43,126 bases of DNA, from the NCBI GenBank assembly GCA_002689385.1, contig NZFX01000012.1, positions 1-43,126 of the forward strand, written 5' to 3'. The position numbers and the translations under genes are program-made. Below, piece after piece: positions 24,520-32,221 of the stretch. Positions within the stretch are counted from its first letter, which is position 1. Each line of letters starts with the position of its first letter. This stretch comes from Phycisphaerae bacterium (GTDB lineage: Bacteria > Planctomycetota > Phycisphaerae > Phycisphaerales > SM1A02). The notes under the pieces were generated by a model, which saw nothing but the letters and a program-made list of their open reading frames with translations, was not told the origin of the DNA and ran no database searches.

Positions 24520-25446
24520 TTAACCTTGAGACCTCGGGTCAACGCGCTTGCGAAGTGATTGGCCAAACCAGTTCATTGCAACAAGCGTTACTGCTATACA
24601 GATGCAGGGCCAAAACAAAAGCCACCATCTTGAATGTACTGGGTTTAACTGCCCTAAGCCGTCAGCAGCAAGATTACCCCAACTTGGTAATGGTTCGCGT
24701 ATGCCGATACCCAAAAAACTTAAAAATGCTTCTGAAAGAATCGCCGTTGGAACCGTAAGTGTTGCGTATACAACAATTGTTCCGAGCAATGCAGGAATCA
24801 GGTGGTGCATGCATGTTCGAAGTGGTCCTACTCCGATTAGTTTGCAAGCATCCATTGCCGGCCGTTGCATCAGACTGCGCACCTGCCCTCTGATGACCCT
24901 TGACACTGTAAGCCAACTCACAATGCCAATCGCCGAAAGAAGCGCAACGACGTTCACGAACTCTTGCAACGCAGAAGATAATGACGGATTTCCTTGCACA
25001 AAACTGTTTGCAGCAACGGTTATCAACACTACGAGCATTATTGAAGGGAGCCCATATAAAATATCGACCCCCCGCATCATTGCAGCATCTATCTTCCCGC
25101 CTTGCATGCCAGCGATAGTTCCCCAAGCAGTTCCGATGAACACAGCGATAAATGCTGCAAACAACCCAACGCAGATACTTATTGCGCCACCAACGATACA
25201 GCGAGCGAGCAGGTCTCTGCCAAGTTGGTCCGTGCCAAAAAGCGCCATAGTGTCGCCATCACTTTCATTTGCAGCATCGCTCAACCATGTTGGTGGTAAG
25301 AGCGCATTGGATACGTTCGTTCGTTCGAACCGTCTACCGTCGCCGCTATCTGAAATCGCCCAAAAAAAAGATGTCGCAAATACTACGATGACCCCAAAGA
25401 GTGCAAAAATCAAAATTAGTTTTTTTGCGTTGCCCTTGCTTAGCAT
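24520..25446 (-). CDS. Oligopeptide/dipeptide ABC transporter permease, OppC-like
   Basis: A 308-residue inner membrane permease. An N-terminal helix is followed by a periplasmic stretch ending in LFGTDQLGRDLLARCIVGG, the OppC/DppC hallmark, then about five more helices; the cytoplasmic EAA-like loop is around DACKLIGVGPLRTCMHHLIP. LSEAFLSFLGIGIREPLPSWG is also typical. It would need an OppB-type partner to form a pore. Start: ATG at 25446 (a GTG two codons earlier is possible). It lies 19 bases after the secreted protein gene and is probably in the same transcript as the ECF sigma gene. Confidence 0.9.
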   Translation of the reverse strand: MLSKGNAKKLILIFALFGVIVVFATSFFWAISDSGDGRRFERTNVSNALLPPTWLSDAANESDGDTMALFGTDQLGRDLLARCIVGGAISICVGLFAAFIAVFIGTAWGTIAGMQGGKIDAAMMRGVDILYGLPSIMLVVLITVAANSFVQGNPSLSSALQEFVNVVALLSAIGIVSWLTVSRVIRGQVRSLMQRPAMDACKLIGVGPLRTCMHHLIPALLGTIVVYATLTVPTAILSEAFLSFLGIGIREPLPSWGNLAADGLGQLNPVHSRWWLLFWPCICIAVTLVAMNWFGQSLRKRVDPRSQG

Positions 25447-25465
25447 GCACACATGGTACGAAGAA

Positions 25466-26212
25466 TCACTCCGCCTGCGGTGAATTTGGTTTGTCGGTTT
25501 TTTTAATGCTCTGCAAAAGTTGGGTGACTCGTTCAGTTACAATTTCGTCAAAACGATCTGTCGTGTCTTGCAATTTATCTTGCAATCCTTGGATATGTTC
25601 TTCAAGTCGACCAAGGTGGAGTGTTTGTGCTCGTAGTGAGAGAGCAGTTCTTGCTCGGACTAATCCCTGAAGTGCTGCGATTTTAGCCTGTGTTTCTGCT
25701 TGTTCCGTGTCAAGACCGCGCAATCCTTCTGCCACTCTGTAAATTTCAGCGTCTGTTTTTAACTCTGTTACTTTTACTTCATAGAGTTCTGGGTCTGATT
25801 CGCGCAGACGAATCAGCGAACCGAGCCGCTTACCCTGCCTTCGGCAAATCTTTTGAAATGCGTCTGGGTCCGATTCGCATATAAGTGAAAGTTGTGCTGC
25901 AAGATCTGGATCAATCTCTTTTGCAACAGCCATGATGTGTTCGACCATGTCCGCAGGCATCAAAGGGGTGGGGCGGGTCAGGCGAAGAGCCGACGTCCCC
26001 TGTGACCGCATGCTACCAGAATCACGCGGGGTTTTTTTGTCCATACCGCCGGGAACCCGTGAGTGATCTGAACTCATTTTAGATGGTTGTAAACAGTTTA
26101 AAAACACGGGTGAAACGCAAAACGAAGAGAAGTGTGTACTCTCACTCGATGGCGCCATGCCCAAAGAAAATACTGTAAAAAATAAAGCACCAATTATTGC
26201 TGAGTGTTTCAT
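25466..26212 (-). CDS. Secreted helical protein of an ECF sigma locus, function unknown
   Basis: A 248-residue protein with a signal peptide (MKHSAIIGALFFTVFSLGMA, cut near 20). A Ser/Pro-rich, basic linker (about 25-85) leads into an almost wholly helical domain (about 85-240). Two copies of the motif ESDP(D/E)xxx occur 33 residues apart (CESDPDAFQ and RESDPELYE). The layout recalls periplasmic sensor or chaperone proteins such as Spy/CnrX, but I see no motif that proves it. GGAG lies seven bases before the ATG. Its position directly after the anti-sigma gene suggests it is a partner or target of the sigma system. Confidence 0.65.
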   Translation of the reverse strand: MKHSAIIGALFFTVFSLGMAPSSESTHFSSFCVSPVFLNCLQPSKMSSDHSRVPGGMDKKTPRDSGSMRSQGTSALRLTRPTPLMPADMVEHIMAVAKEIDPDLAAQLSLICESDPDAFQKICRRQGKRLGSLIRLRESDPELYEVKVTELKTDAEIYRVAEGLRGLDTEQAETQAKIAALQGLVRARTALSLRAQTLHLGRLEEHIQGLQDKLQDTTDRFDEIVTERVTQLLQSIKKTDKPNSPQAE

Positions 26213-26240
26213 GTTGTGACTCCGTGCCTTCACAAAAGTG

Positions 26241-26783
26241 TTACTCGGTGAGTAAACCATACTGCCATAGTTCGACATCATTGCGAAGACTGTTCAAACT
26301 TTCCGCGACTTCTGCATACGCCAATTCGCGTGTGCCAGATAAGTAATCGTATTCTTCTAACTGCAGGTCTTCAAGAAGGAGGCCTTCTTCCTCAACAGTG
26401 AGCACCTGGGCTACTACTTTGTTTGGCGATGTCGATTGCTGGACCGCGCCAAAGCGAATTGCGACAAGTACCGCAAACACAACGCACGCTGCAAGTGCAA
26501 CTTGTCGCCACATAACCGTGTGTGTTATTCGACCGATAATTTCTCGTGGTTGTTGTAATGACGAAACAGATGCGGCAAAAACATTATCAGTGAGATTTTT
26601 CGGTGCGTGCACTTTAAGTGCTTGGTCAAGTTGACCCTCAAGGAGTGCATCGACAGAAGCTGCAGCGACTCGGCTTGCAAGCCCACTTGGAGCATCAATA
26701 TGCATTGCCTCAGAAAGAAGCGATTCCACCTGCCGTTCCTCATTGGTCAGTTTTGAATAAAATTGTTGGTTTTCATGCTTCAT
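26241..26783 (-). CDS. Membrane anti-sigma factor (probable)
   Basis: A 180-residue protein with a cytoplasmic N-terminal part, one membrane helix (about 92-111) and an acidic periplasmic tail of about 70 residues. It has no HxxxCxxC zinc motif, so it is not of the ZAS class. The cytoplasmic part contains a duplicated motif: APSGLASRVAAASVDALL (31-48) and APKNLTDNVFAASVSSLQ (60-77). It starts with GGAG six bases upstream of the ATG and lies 26 bases after the ECF sigma gene, the standard place for a cognate anti-sigma factor. Function is inferred from context and topology. Confidence 0.75.
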   Translation of the reverse strand: MKHENQQFYSKLTNEERQVESLLSEAMHIDAPSGLASRVAAASVDALLEGQLDQALKVHAPKNLTDNVFAASVSSLQQPREIIGRITHTVMWRQVALAACVVFAVLVAIRFGAVQQSTSPNKVVAQVLTVEEEGLLLEDLQLEEYDYLSGTRELAYAEVAESLNSLRNDVELWQYGLLTE

Positions 26784-26809
26784 ACTGTGCTCCTTGGATA
26801 ACGCGGGAC

Positions 26810-27409
26810 TTAGCCATCGATTGCCCCTTTGTTTGTGCTTCTTTGAAGATAACCATCACAATCCATAAGGCTTCTCAATTTTCCCAATGCACGGTGCTGG
26901 CGGGCCAAAACCGTGCCCATAGGCTCGCCAAGCACGTCTGCAATCTGTTTGTAGCTCATGCCTGCACTGTGGCGCATGTGAATGATGTCTTGATCAGAAC
27001 TCGAAAGCTGGCAAACGGCGTTTCTGAGCCGCTGGACTTGTTTCGCGGTTTCCTCTTCATTCCGCTCGTCAATCACGCCTGGGGCGAGCACGCCTATCAT
27101 TTCGTTCTCCATTGGGACTGCATGCCGTTTTCGCCGGCGCATTTCGTCCCGCATTCGATTCATCGCTATTCTGAAAATCCACGCTTCAAATTTACCTGTT
27201 TCGGTATACGTCGCGAGTTTTTGCGCAATTGTGCAAAAAGTAGATTGTGTTATTTCTTCGGCAAGGTCTTCGTTCCCGCATTTTGACCGTATCAATGCAA
27301 AAACACGGTAGGAATAGTACTTAACGAGGTACCCCCACGCGACCTCGTCACCGTTTGCAGCAGCAACAATGTTATCGTGAAGTTCTTGTTTCTCTTGGCT
27401 ATTTGTCAT
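26810..27409 (-). CDS. ECF-type RNA polymerase sigma factor
   Basis: A 199-residue group IV sigma factor. Region 2 covers about residues 20-95 (GNEDLAEEITQSTFCTIAQK and FEAWIFRIAMNRMRDEMRR); region 4 covers about 125-180 with the helix-turn-helix MSYKQIADVLGEPMGTVLAR. No region 3 is present. It would direct transcription of its own operon, most likely including the anti-sigma and secreted-protein genes. Its promoter faces the exchanger gene on the other strand across 111 bases; no clear ECF-type -35/-10 pair was identified. Confidence 0.92.
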   Translation of the reverse strand: MTNSQEKQELHDNIVAAANGDEVAWGYLVKYYSYRVFALIRSKCGNEDLAEEITQSTFCTIAQKLATYTETGKFEAWIFRIAMNRMRDEMRRRKRHAVPMENEMIGVLAPGVIDERNEEETAKQVQRLRNAVCQLSSSDQDIIHMRHSAGMSYKQIADVLGEPMGTVLARQHRALGKLRSLMDCDGYLQRSTNKGAIDG

Positions 27410-27503
27410 ATCTCTGGGTACACAAGCGTGCCCGCAAGTAGTGTAACGAAAGAAAACTATCTAGATTGCAGGTGTGCGTGTCTACATTCATCGACAGTAT
27501 CCT

Positions 27504-27509
27504 TACAAT
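27504..27509 (+). promoter_or_regulatory. Putative -10 box of the Na+/Ca2+ exchanger gene
   Basis: TACAAT lies eleven bases before the ATG at 27521. No -35 or Shine-Dalgarno sequence is evident, so the leader would be about five bases. Confidence 0.35.
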
Positions 27510-27520
27510 CCAACCCACAG

Positions 27521-28486
27521 ATGGACGTCATAACAACATTCGCACAAAATTGGTATATAGCTACTCTTCTCTTGGGTGTAATCATGCTTATTTGGGGTGG
27601 CCACCTGCTCGTTGAGGGTAGCGTTGCAATTGCCACAAAACTTGGAGTCAGCAAGCTCGTTATTGGACTCACTATTGTTGCATTCAGCACGAGTTCACCG
27701 GAACTTGCGCTAAATGCAATCGCTTCACTAAATGGACATGGTGAATTATGCCTTGGTAATATTTTCGGTTCAAACATTGCAAATATTGGTTTAGTGTTAG
27801 GCATTGGTGCACTTATCTGCAAGTTACCCGTCACGGGTAGAGTTATCAAAATTGAGTTTCCATGGCTCGTGTTTGCCACATTTCTCGTTGGTGGGGCTAC
27901 GCTGTTTTCCACACTAAATATATATTGGGCATTTATTTTTCTTTTGTTATTTTGTTTCCTTATGTGGCAATGGTTCCATATTGGCAATGAGGATGCATCT
28001 CAGAATGGACCACAAAGTGAAGCGTTCGCTTCCGATGTGCATTGTTCAACAATAAGCGCATGGACGATGTTACTTGCAGGCCTTGTGTTGCTTGGTTTCG
28101 GAGGGAAAGCGACTGAAATTGGCGCAGTCACAGGCGCCCTCGCGCTTGGGATGAATAAAATTGTCGTTGGCGGAACAGTCATCGCCATCGCAACAAGTTT
28201 GCCAGAAGTTGTAACCACAATAATCGCTGCTAAAAAGGGACACCCCGACCTTGCCGTTGGAAACGTTGTCGGGTCAAACATATTTAACATTTTGTTTGTG
28301 CTCCCCATCACCATACTTATACAACCCATACAAGCACCAAGCGGTGCATGGGTCTATGTATCTGTGATGTTTGGCATCACGCTCATTGCTTGGTTTCTCA
28401 CTATGGATAAACGTATCAAACTCAAAGAAGGAATTATCCTCGTTAGTTTATATGTTTCGTTTTTACTCTGGGTTTCGCTGTTTTAA
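27521..28486 (+). CDS. Calcium/sodium antiporter, CaCA family (YrbG-like)
   Basis: A 321-residue integral membrane protein with about ten helices and the two alpha-repeats of the Ca2+:cation antiporter family: GLTIVAFSTSSPELALNAIA with GNIFGSNIANI in the first half, and VIAIATSLPEVVTTIIAA with GNVVGSNIFNI in the second. The glutamates in SSPE and SLPE bind the ion. The ATG at 27521 is chosen because the 48 codons before it (from 27377) run into the ECF gene's leader and read poorly. Its stop overlaps the convergent dnaB stop in the four bases TTAA. Confidence 0.9.
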   Translation: MDVITTFAQNWYIATLLLGVIMLIWGGHLLVEGSVAIATKLGVSKLVIGLTIVAFSTSSPELALNAIASLNGHGELCLGNIFGSNIANIGLVLGIGALICKLPVTGRVIKIEFPWLVFATFLVGGATLFSTLNIYWAFIFLLLFCFLMWQWFHIGNEDASQNGPQSEAFASDVHCSTISAWTMLLAGLVLLGFGGKATEIGAVTGALALGMNKIVVGGTVIAIATSLPEVVTTIIAAKKGHPDLAVGNVVGSNIFNILFVLPITILIQPIQAPSGAWVYVSVMFGITLIAWFLTMDKRIKLKEGIILVSLYVSFLLWVSLF

Positions 28487-29973
28487 ATAGCAAGGTCATC
28501 AAAACTATCGTTTGAAAACGGGTCGTCGCCCTGGGGAATTGCTGCAGCCATACCGCTACCGCCGGGTGGCGTAATGCTTGAGCCATCATGAAAACGCGTA
28601 CATGTATTATCCCAGACCAACGGCACATTGCCCGTTGGACCATTACGTTGTTTCGCAATGATGAGCTCCGCAAGGTTTTCCTTCTCGGCGTTTGCTTCAA
28701 GCCACGCTGGGTCGTTAACGTGATAATACGATTCACGATGCAACATCGCAACAACGTCTGCGTCCTGCTCGATTGAACCTGACTCACGCAGATCGCTCAT
28801 GCGTGGGCGATGTCCTTCACGTTGTTCTGCACCACGATTTAACTGGCTCAAACAAATAACAGGGACATCAAGTTCACGGGCGAGTGCCTTCACGCCCCGA
28901 CTAATCTCACTTACTTCTTGCTGCCTTGACTCGGCACGTTTTCCACTTGTCATCAATTGCAGATAGTCAATCAAAATGACACCGATATCGTGTTGCTGTT
29001 TAAGTCGGCGAGCTTTTGCCCGCAGTTGGGTAATAGACAAACTTGGCGTATCGTCAATAAATAGCGGACGCTGCATAAGGTCATCTGCTGCCTGAATGAT
29101 TGACGCCATGTCACGATCGCTCAGTGAGTTGCGACGAATGTTGTGACCTGAAACTGAAGCACGAGAACTAAGGAGTCGCTGAACAAGCTGTTGCCGGCTC
29201 ATCTCAAGACTGAACAGTGCCACTGGAACATCGCGCATCGCCATGTTTTCTGCCATGTTTAGCGCGAATGCTGTTTTACCCATTGAAGGACGCGCTGCAA
29301 TGATTACCATCTCGCCACGCTGAAGTCCGCTTGTCATTTCGTCAAGGTCAGAATACCCAGTTGAAATGCCCGTAATTAATCTGCCATCGTTTTCTTCAAG
29401 TTGTTGTATGGCAGCGTTCAATAAATCGTCAAGTTTTTCTGCATGCCGAAGCTCTCGCTGTTGCGCGATACTGAAAATCCTTCGCTCTGCGTCTTCTAAA
29501 ATTTCCTCTGGATCTTCTGGCTTTGTATACGCATCTTGGAGAATTTCTCCTGCAGCGCCAATGAGTTGGCGAATAGTCGATTTCTCCTTCACTAAGCGTG
29601 CATAGTGCGCCGCACTAGCAGCACTCGGGACAGCGTGCGCCACCTTGATGAGATATTCCACACCGCCGACTGCATCAAGCACATCTCTGTCTTTTGCTAC
29701 TTGCTGTAATTGGACTAGGTCGACAGTCTCATACTTGTCGTACAACTCTGCCATCAATGTGTAAATAGTGCCATTAGCCTTCTTAAAGAAATCATCCGGC
29801 CCACGAAGAATTAACTGCACGTCATTCAGAACCGTTGGGTCAATGACAATTGCGCCAAGGAGGCTTTCCTCTGCTTCAAGTGCGTGAGGAGGCATCGCTT
29901 CCATCAACCGAGAAATCGATTGTGGGTTTGCGCCGTCCATCCCATGCGTGTGTTTTTTTTGTTCGTTGCTCAT
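28483..29973 (-). CDS. dnaB: Replicative DNA helicase DnaB
   Basis: A 496-residue hexameric replicative helicase. An N-terminal DnaB domain (PPHALEAEESLLGAI onward) is followed by the RecA-like motor with Walker A ARPSMGKTAF, Walker B GVILIDYLQLM and the arginine-finger region LRESGSIEQDADVV. No intein or insertion is seen. The ATG at 29973 has AAGG directly before it; an upstream in-frame GTG (29985) is less likely. It may share a transcript with the HU gene 76 bases upstream. A Gly/Asp-rich tail ends the protein. Confidence 0.95.
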   Translation of the reverse strand: MSNEQKKHTHGMDGANPQSISRLMEAMPPHALEAEESLLGAIVIDPTVLNDVQLILRGPDDFFKKANGTIYTLMAELYDKYETVDLVQLQQVAKDRDVLDAVGGVEYLIKVAHAVPSAASAAHYARLVKEKSTIRQLIGAAGEILQDAYTKPEDPEEILEDAERRIFSIAQQRELRHAEKLDDLLNAAIQQLEENDGRLITGISTGYSDLDEMTSGLQRGEMVIIAARPSMGKTAFALNMAENMAMRDVPVALFSLEMSRQQLVQRLLSSRASVSGHNIRRNSLSDRDMASIIQAADDLMQRPLFIDDTPSLSITQLRAKARRLKQQHDIGVILIDYLQLMTSGKRAESRQQEVSEISRGVKALARELDVPVICLSQLNRGAEQREGHRPRMSDLRESGSIEQDADVVAMLHRESYYHVNDPAWLEANAEKENLAELIIAKQRNGPTGNVPLVWDNTCTRFHDGSSITPPGGSGMAAAIPQGDDPFSNDSFDDLAI

Positions 29974-30049
29974 CCTTGAGCACACCTTACTACTAAATGC
30001 CTTGGCGTGAGATGAAACGACAGGTCATCCACCAAGTATTACCAAAGAA

Positions 30050-30430
30050 TTACACGCCCACTGGTTCTTCTACATTAATAGCGGCAGTTGTCGTTTCAAC
30101 TACGGGCATTTCGGTTGTGTTCATTGCTTCATTCGCGTCCACCTGGATTGCTTCAACAGCATTTTTCATGAGGCGCCCAACTTTAAACTTAACGACTTTC
30201 TTTTTATCCACTCGCACTGGCTCAAGTGTCTTTGGATTTTGAGCCATGCGTGGCTCGCGTGTTCGAATTTCAAAAACACCAAAATTACGAAGTTCTATTC
30301 TGTTGCCTTTCCCGAGCTCTTCAACAATATGATCAAAAAGTGAATTAACAACCTTTCCCACGACTGCTTTTTTGTAATTCGTATTTTCGGCAATTCGATC
30401 AATCAAAACTTTCTTAGTAATTGTTGGCAT
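30050..30430 (-). CDS. HU/IHF-family DNA-binding protein with acidic C-terminal tail
   Basis: A 126-residue HU-like nucleoid protein. Residues 1-92 are the usual fold: ITKKVLIDRIAENTNYKK, IELRNFGVFEIRTREPRMAQNPKTLEP (split for reading as the saddle and beta-arm) and KKVVKFKVGRLMK. The remaining 34 residues are an unusual Thr/Glu/Val-rich, acidic tail. The arm tip has RMAQNP in place of the common RxGRNP, keeping the intercalating proline. It binds and bends DNA. No Shine-Dalgarno sequence precedes the ATG. Confidence 0.9.
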   Translation of the reverse strand: MPTITKKVLIDRIAENTNYKKAVVGKVVNSLFDHIVEELGKGNRIELRNFGVFEIRTREPRMAQNPKTLEPVRVDKKKVVKFKVGRLMKNAVEAIQVDANEAMNTTEMPVVETTTAAINVEEPVGV

Positions 30431-30876
30431 CGTCCAAACTTTCTGTTCTTGCGAACTTCTCTTGGAGATTGACTAGATGTGCTGGGTTCTCCCTCCAGCA
30501 ACAGCCTCTCTCTGTTTCTCTCGTATTTCCATACTCGTTTTTCTCTCTAAAACGAACACTCTTTGCTAAACATTTACGGCACATAAGACAGTGCCTGTGC
30601 AAAACTTGTAAGCACTATAAATCAGTATGGTAAGTTGAAGGGCAATCGTCAAGAACCTTTTTCTAACTCTGCGAATAAATCCGCCAGAAAATAAATTTTT
30701 TCCCACATTGCAACATTGAGTCGTACAGTTTTTTTGCCTCGTGCCTGTATGCACAACCCCTTATTTTAGGCCCTCAGGGCATTCTAGCGAAAAAATATAC
30801 AGTATTTGTTTGGTTTTACCTGTATAGCGAGTATCATTCCCGCCCAACCATCTAGTCGATGAATGGAAGAATAGCC
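30431..30876. other. 446-base divergent region between the HU gene and trkA
   Basis: No convincing gene. Minus strand: TATAGT (30619 down to 30614) is a possible -10 for the HU gene with a leader of about 180 bases, in which TGCTGG/CCAGCA (30480-30500) and GGCAC/GTGCC (30578-30595) can form hairpins. Plus strand: the trkA promoter and ribosome site. GCCCT-C-AGGGC at 30770-30780 and the A/T palindrome around ATACAGTAT (about 30796-30805) are possible protein sites. Confidence 0.5.
30810..30837 (+). promoter_or_regulatory. Putative trkA promoter
   Basis: TTGGTT (30810-30815) and TATCAT (30832-30837) are spaced by 16 bases. A leader of about 33 bases follows, ending with GGAAGA (30865-30870) six bases before the trkA ATG; this gene is thus of the leadered type. 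Confidence 0.5.
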
Positions 30877-32217
30877 ATGAATATACTAATTTGCGGCGCC
30901 GGAAAAACTGGCGCACATGCAACAGAAATCTTAGCCAACGACGGCGCGAACGTCACAGTCATTGACGACAACCAAGCTGCCCTTGATGCGCTCGCTGACT
31001 CGTTCGATGTGGCAACGCTTCTTGGCGAGCCAGCAACTGCAAAAAACCTCGTCACAGCTGGCGTCGAAGACGCTGACGTTGTCATTGCGGCGACAGAAAT
31101 TGATGAAGTCAATTTGCTCTGCGCTTCGACTGCTTCTTATCTTGGTGCGGACCGCACGTTTGCAATGGTGACCCACAGCACTTACCTCAATCGAGACATC
31201 TTAGATTATTCAAAAATCTTTTCGATTGATAGTTTGATTTGCCCTTCATTTTCAACAGCGCGCGCAATCGCTTCACATTTACGAAACCCCGCAGCGATGA
31301 AAGTCGAACGACTCGCAGGCCATACGATTGAAGTCCAACAGTTTGAAGTAACCAAAGGTGCACCTGGAATTGGCAGACATTTATCCGACGTGAAACTTCC
31401 TGGTGGTGCTCGGATCGCTGCAATAACTCGCGAAGGCACTACGTATTTGCCAAGCGGTATAAGCACCGTCGATGTTGGTGATGAAGTTCTACTCGTTGCA
31501 AATACAGATGTTTTTCACGATGCGCGCCGCGTGTTCCGCACCAAAGATTCTGGTCGACGAAGTGTTGTCATTATGGGCGGTTCACCTGTTGCTGTTTGGC
31601 TTTGCCGTGCACTTAAAAACCGTGGATTTTCAATCCGGCTTTTTGAAACCGATCCAGAACGTGCCGGGGAACTAGCTGAAAAACTTTCATGGGTAACGGT
31701 CATTCAATCTGACCCAACAGACACAAATGTTTTTACCGATGAACACATCGAAAATGCCGATGCGTTCGTTGCTCTTACAAATGACGAGCACAACATTCTC
31801 AGCTGTGCGTGGGCTGCCGGCCTTGGTGTTGAAGAAACCTACCCAGTGGTTTCAAGAACCGACTACGCACCGTTTGTCAAAGCGATGGGGCTAACGCATA
31901 CGTTTAGCCCAAGCGAACTTGCTGTAGCTGAAATTCAAAAACGCTTAAAGCGAAAACAATTAACAAAAATAGCATCGCTAACTGGCGACGAAATGGCAAT
32001 TTATAGGGTTCGAGTTGGCAAGAACGCACCTGTAATTGGAAAACCGCTGTCAGAACTTCAACTCATGCCTAACTGCATGGTGATCGTTCTCGAGCACGAT
32101 GAGCACTCGGGCACTGTTCCATCGGCGCATGAAATACTTGAAGAACAGGATGTCGTATTCGTTGTTGTACGTCAAGATTTTGTTGACGAATTGCGACTGC
32201 TTTTTGCGGTAAAGTAA
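30877..32217 (+). CDS. trkA: Trk potassium uptake regulatory protein TrkA
   Basis: A 446-residue cytoplasmic subunit with two RCK units, each a Rossmann (TrkA-N) domain plus a TrkA-C domain. The first dinucleotide site is GAGKTG at 7-12. The second reads MGGSPVAVWLCRALK and lacks the GxGxxG pattern, so NAD(H) binding there may be weak or lost. It gates TrkH. ATG 30877 is preferred to 30859 because GGAAGA lies six bases upstream and the protein then begins MNILICGAGKTG, as in the family. trkH starts four bases after its stop. Confidence 0.93.
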   Translation: MNILICGAGKTGAHATEILANDGANVTVIDDNQAALDALADSFDVATLLGEPATAKNLVTAGVEDADVVIAATEIDEVNLLCASTASYLGADRTFAMVTHSTYLNRDILDYSKIFSIDSLICPSFSTARAIASHLRNPAAMKVERLAGHTIEVQQFEVTKGAPGIGRHLSDVKLPGGARIAAITREGTTYLPSGISTVDVGDEVLLVANTDVFHDARRVFRTKDSGRRSVVIMGGSPVAVWLCRALKNRGFSIRLFETDPERAGELAEKLSWVTVIQSDPTDTNVFTDEHIENADAFVALTNDEHNILSCAWAAGLGVEETYPVVSRTDYAPFVKAMGLTHTFSPSELAVAEIQKRLKRKQLTKIASLTGDEMAIYRVRVGKNAPVIGKPLSELQLMPNCMVIVLEHDEHSGTVPSAHEILEEQDVVFVVVRQDFVDELRLLFAVK

Positions 32218-32221
32218 TCGT

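Noticed and set aside
24548-25483. 311-codon plus-strand frame opposite oppC
   Set aside because: Long, but exactly antisense to a clear OppC permease; the composition is that of a shadow frame.
27377-27520. 48-residue N-terminal extension of the Na+/Ca2+ exchanger
   Set aside because: It would overlap the ECF sigma gene start and adds non-family sequence; the first helix begins properly after ATG 27521.
28483-28486. Overlapping stops of the exchanger gene and dnaB, and the abutting stops at 17066/17068 and 23040/23041, as a special regulatory arrangement
   Set aside because: Tight convergent ends are expected in a compact genome; without transcript data there is no evidence of regulation.
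30431-30876. Possible signal recognition particle or other structured RNA in the HU-trkA gap
   Set aside because: Small hairpins occur, but no conserved SRP, tmRNA, 6S or RNase P motif can be matched by eye.
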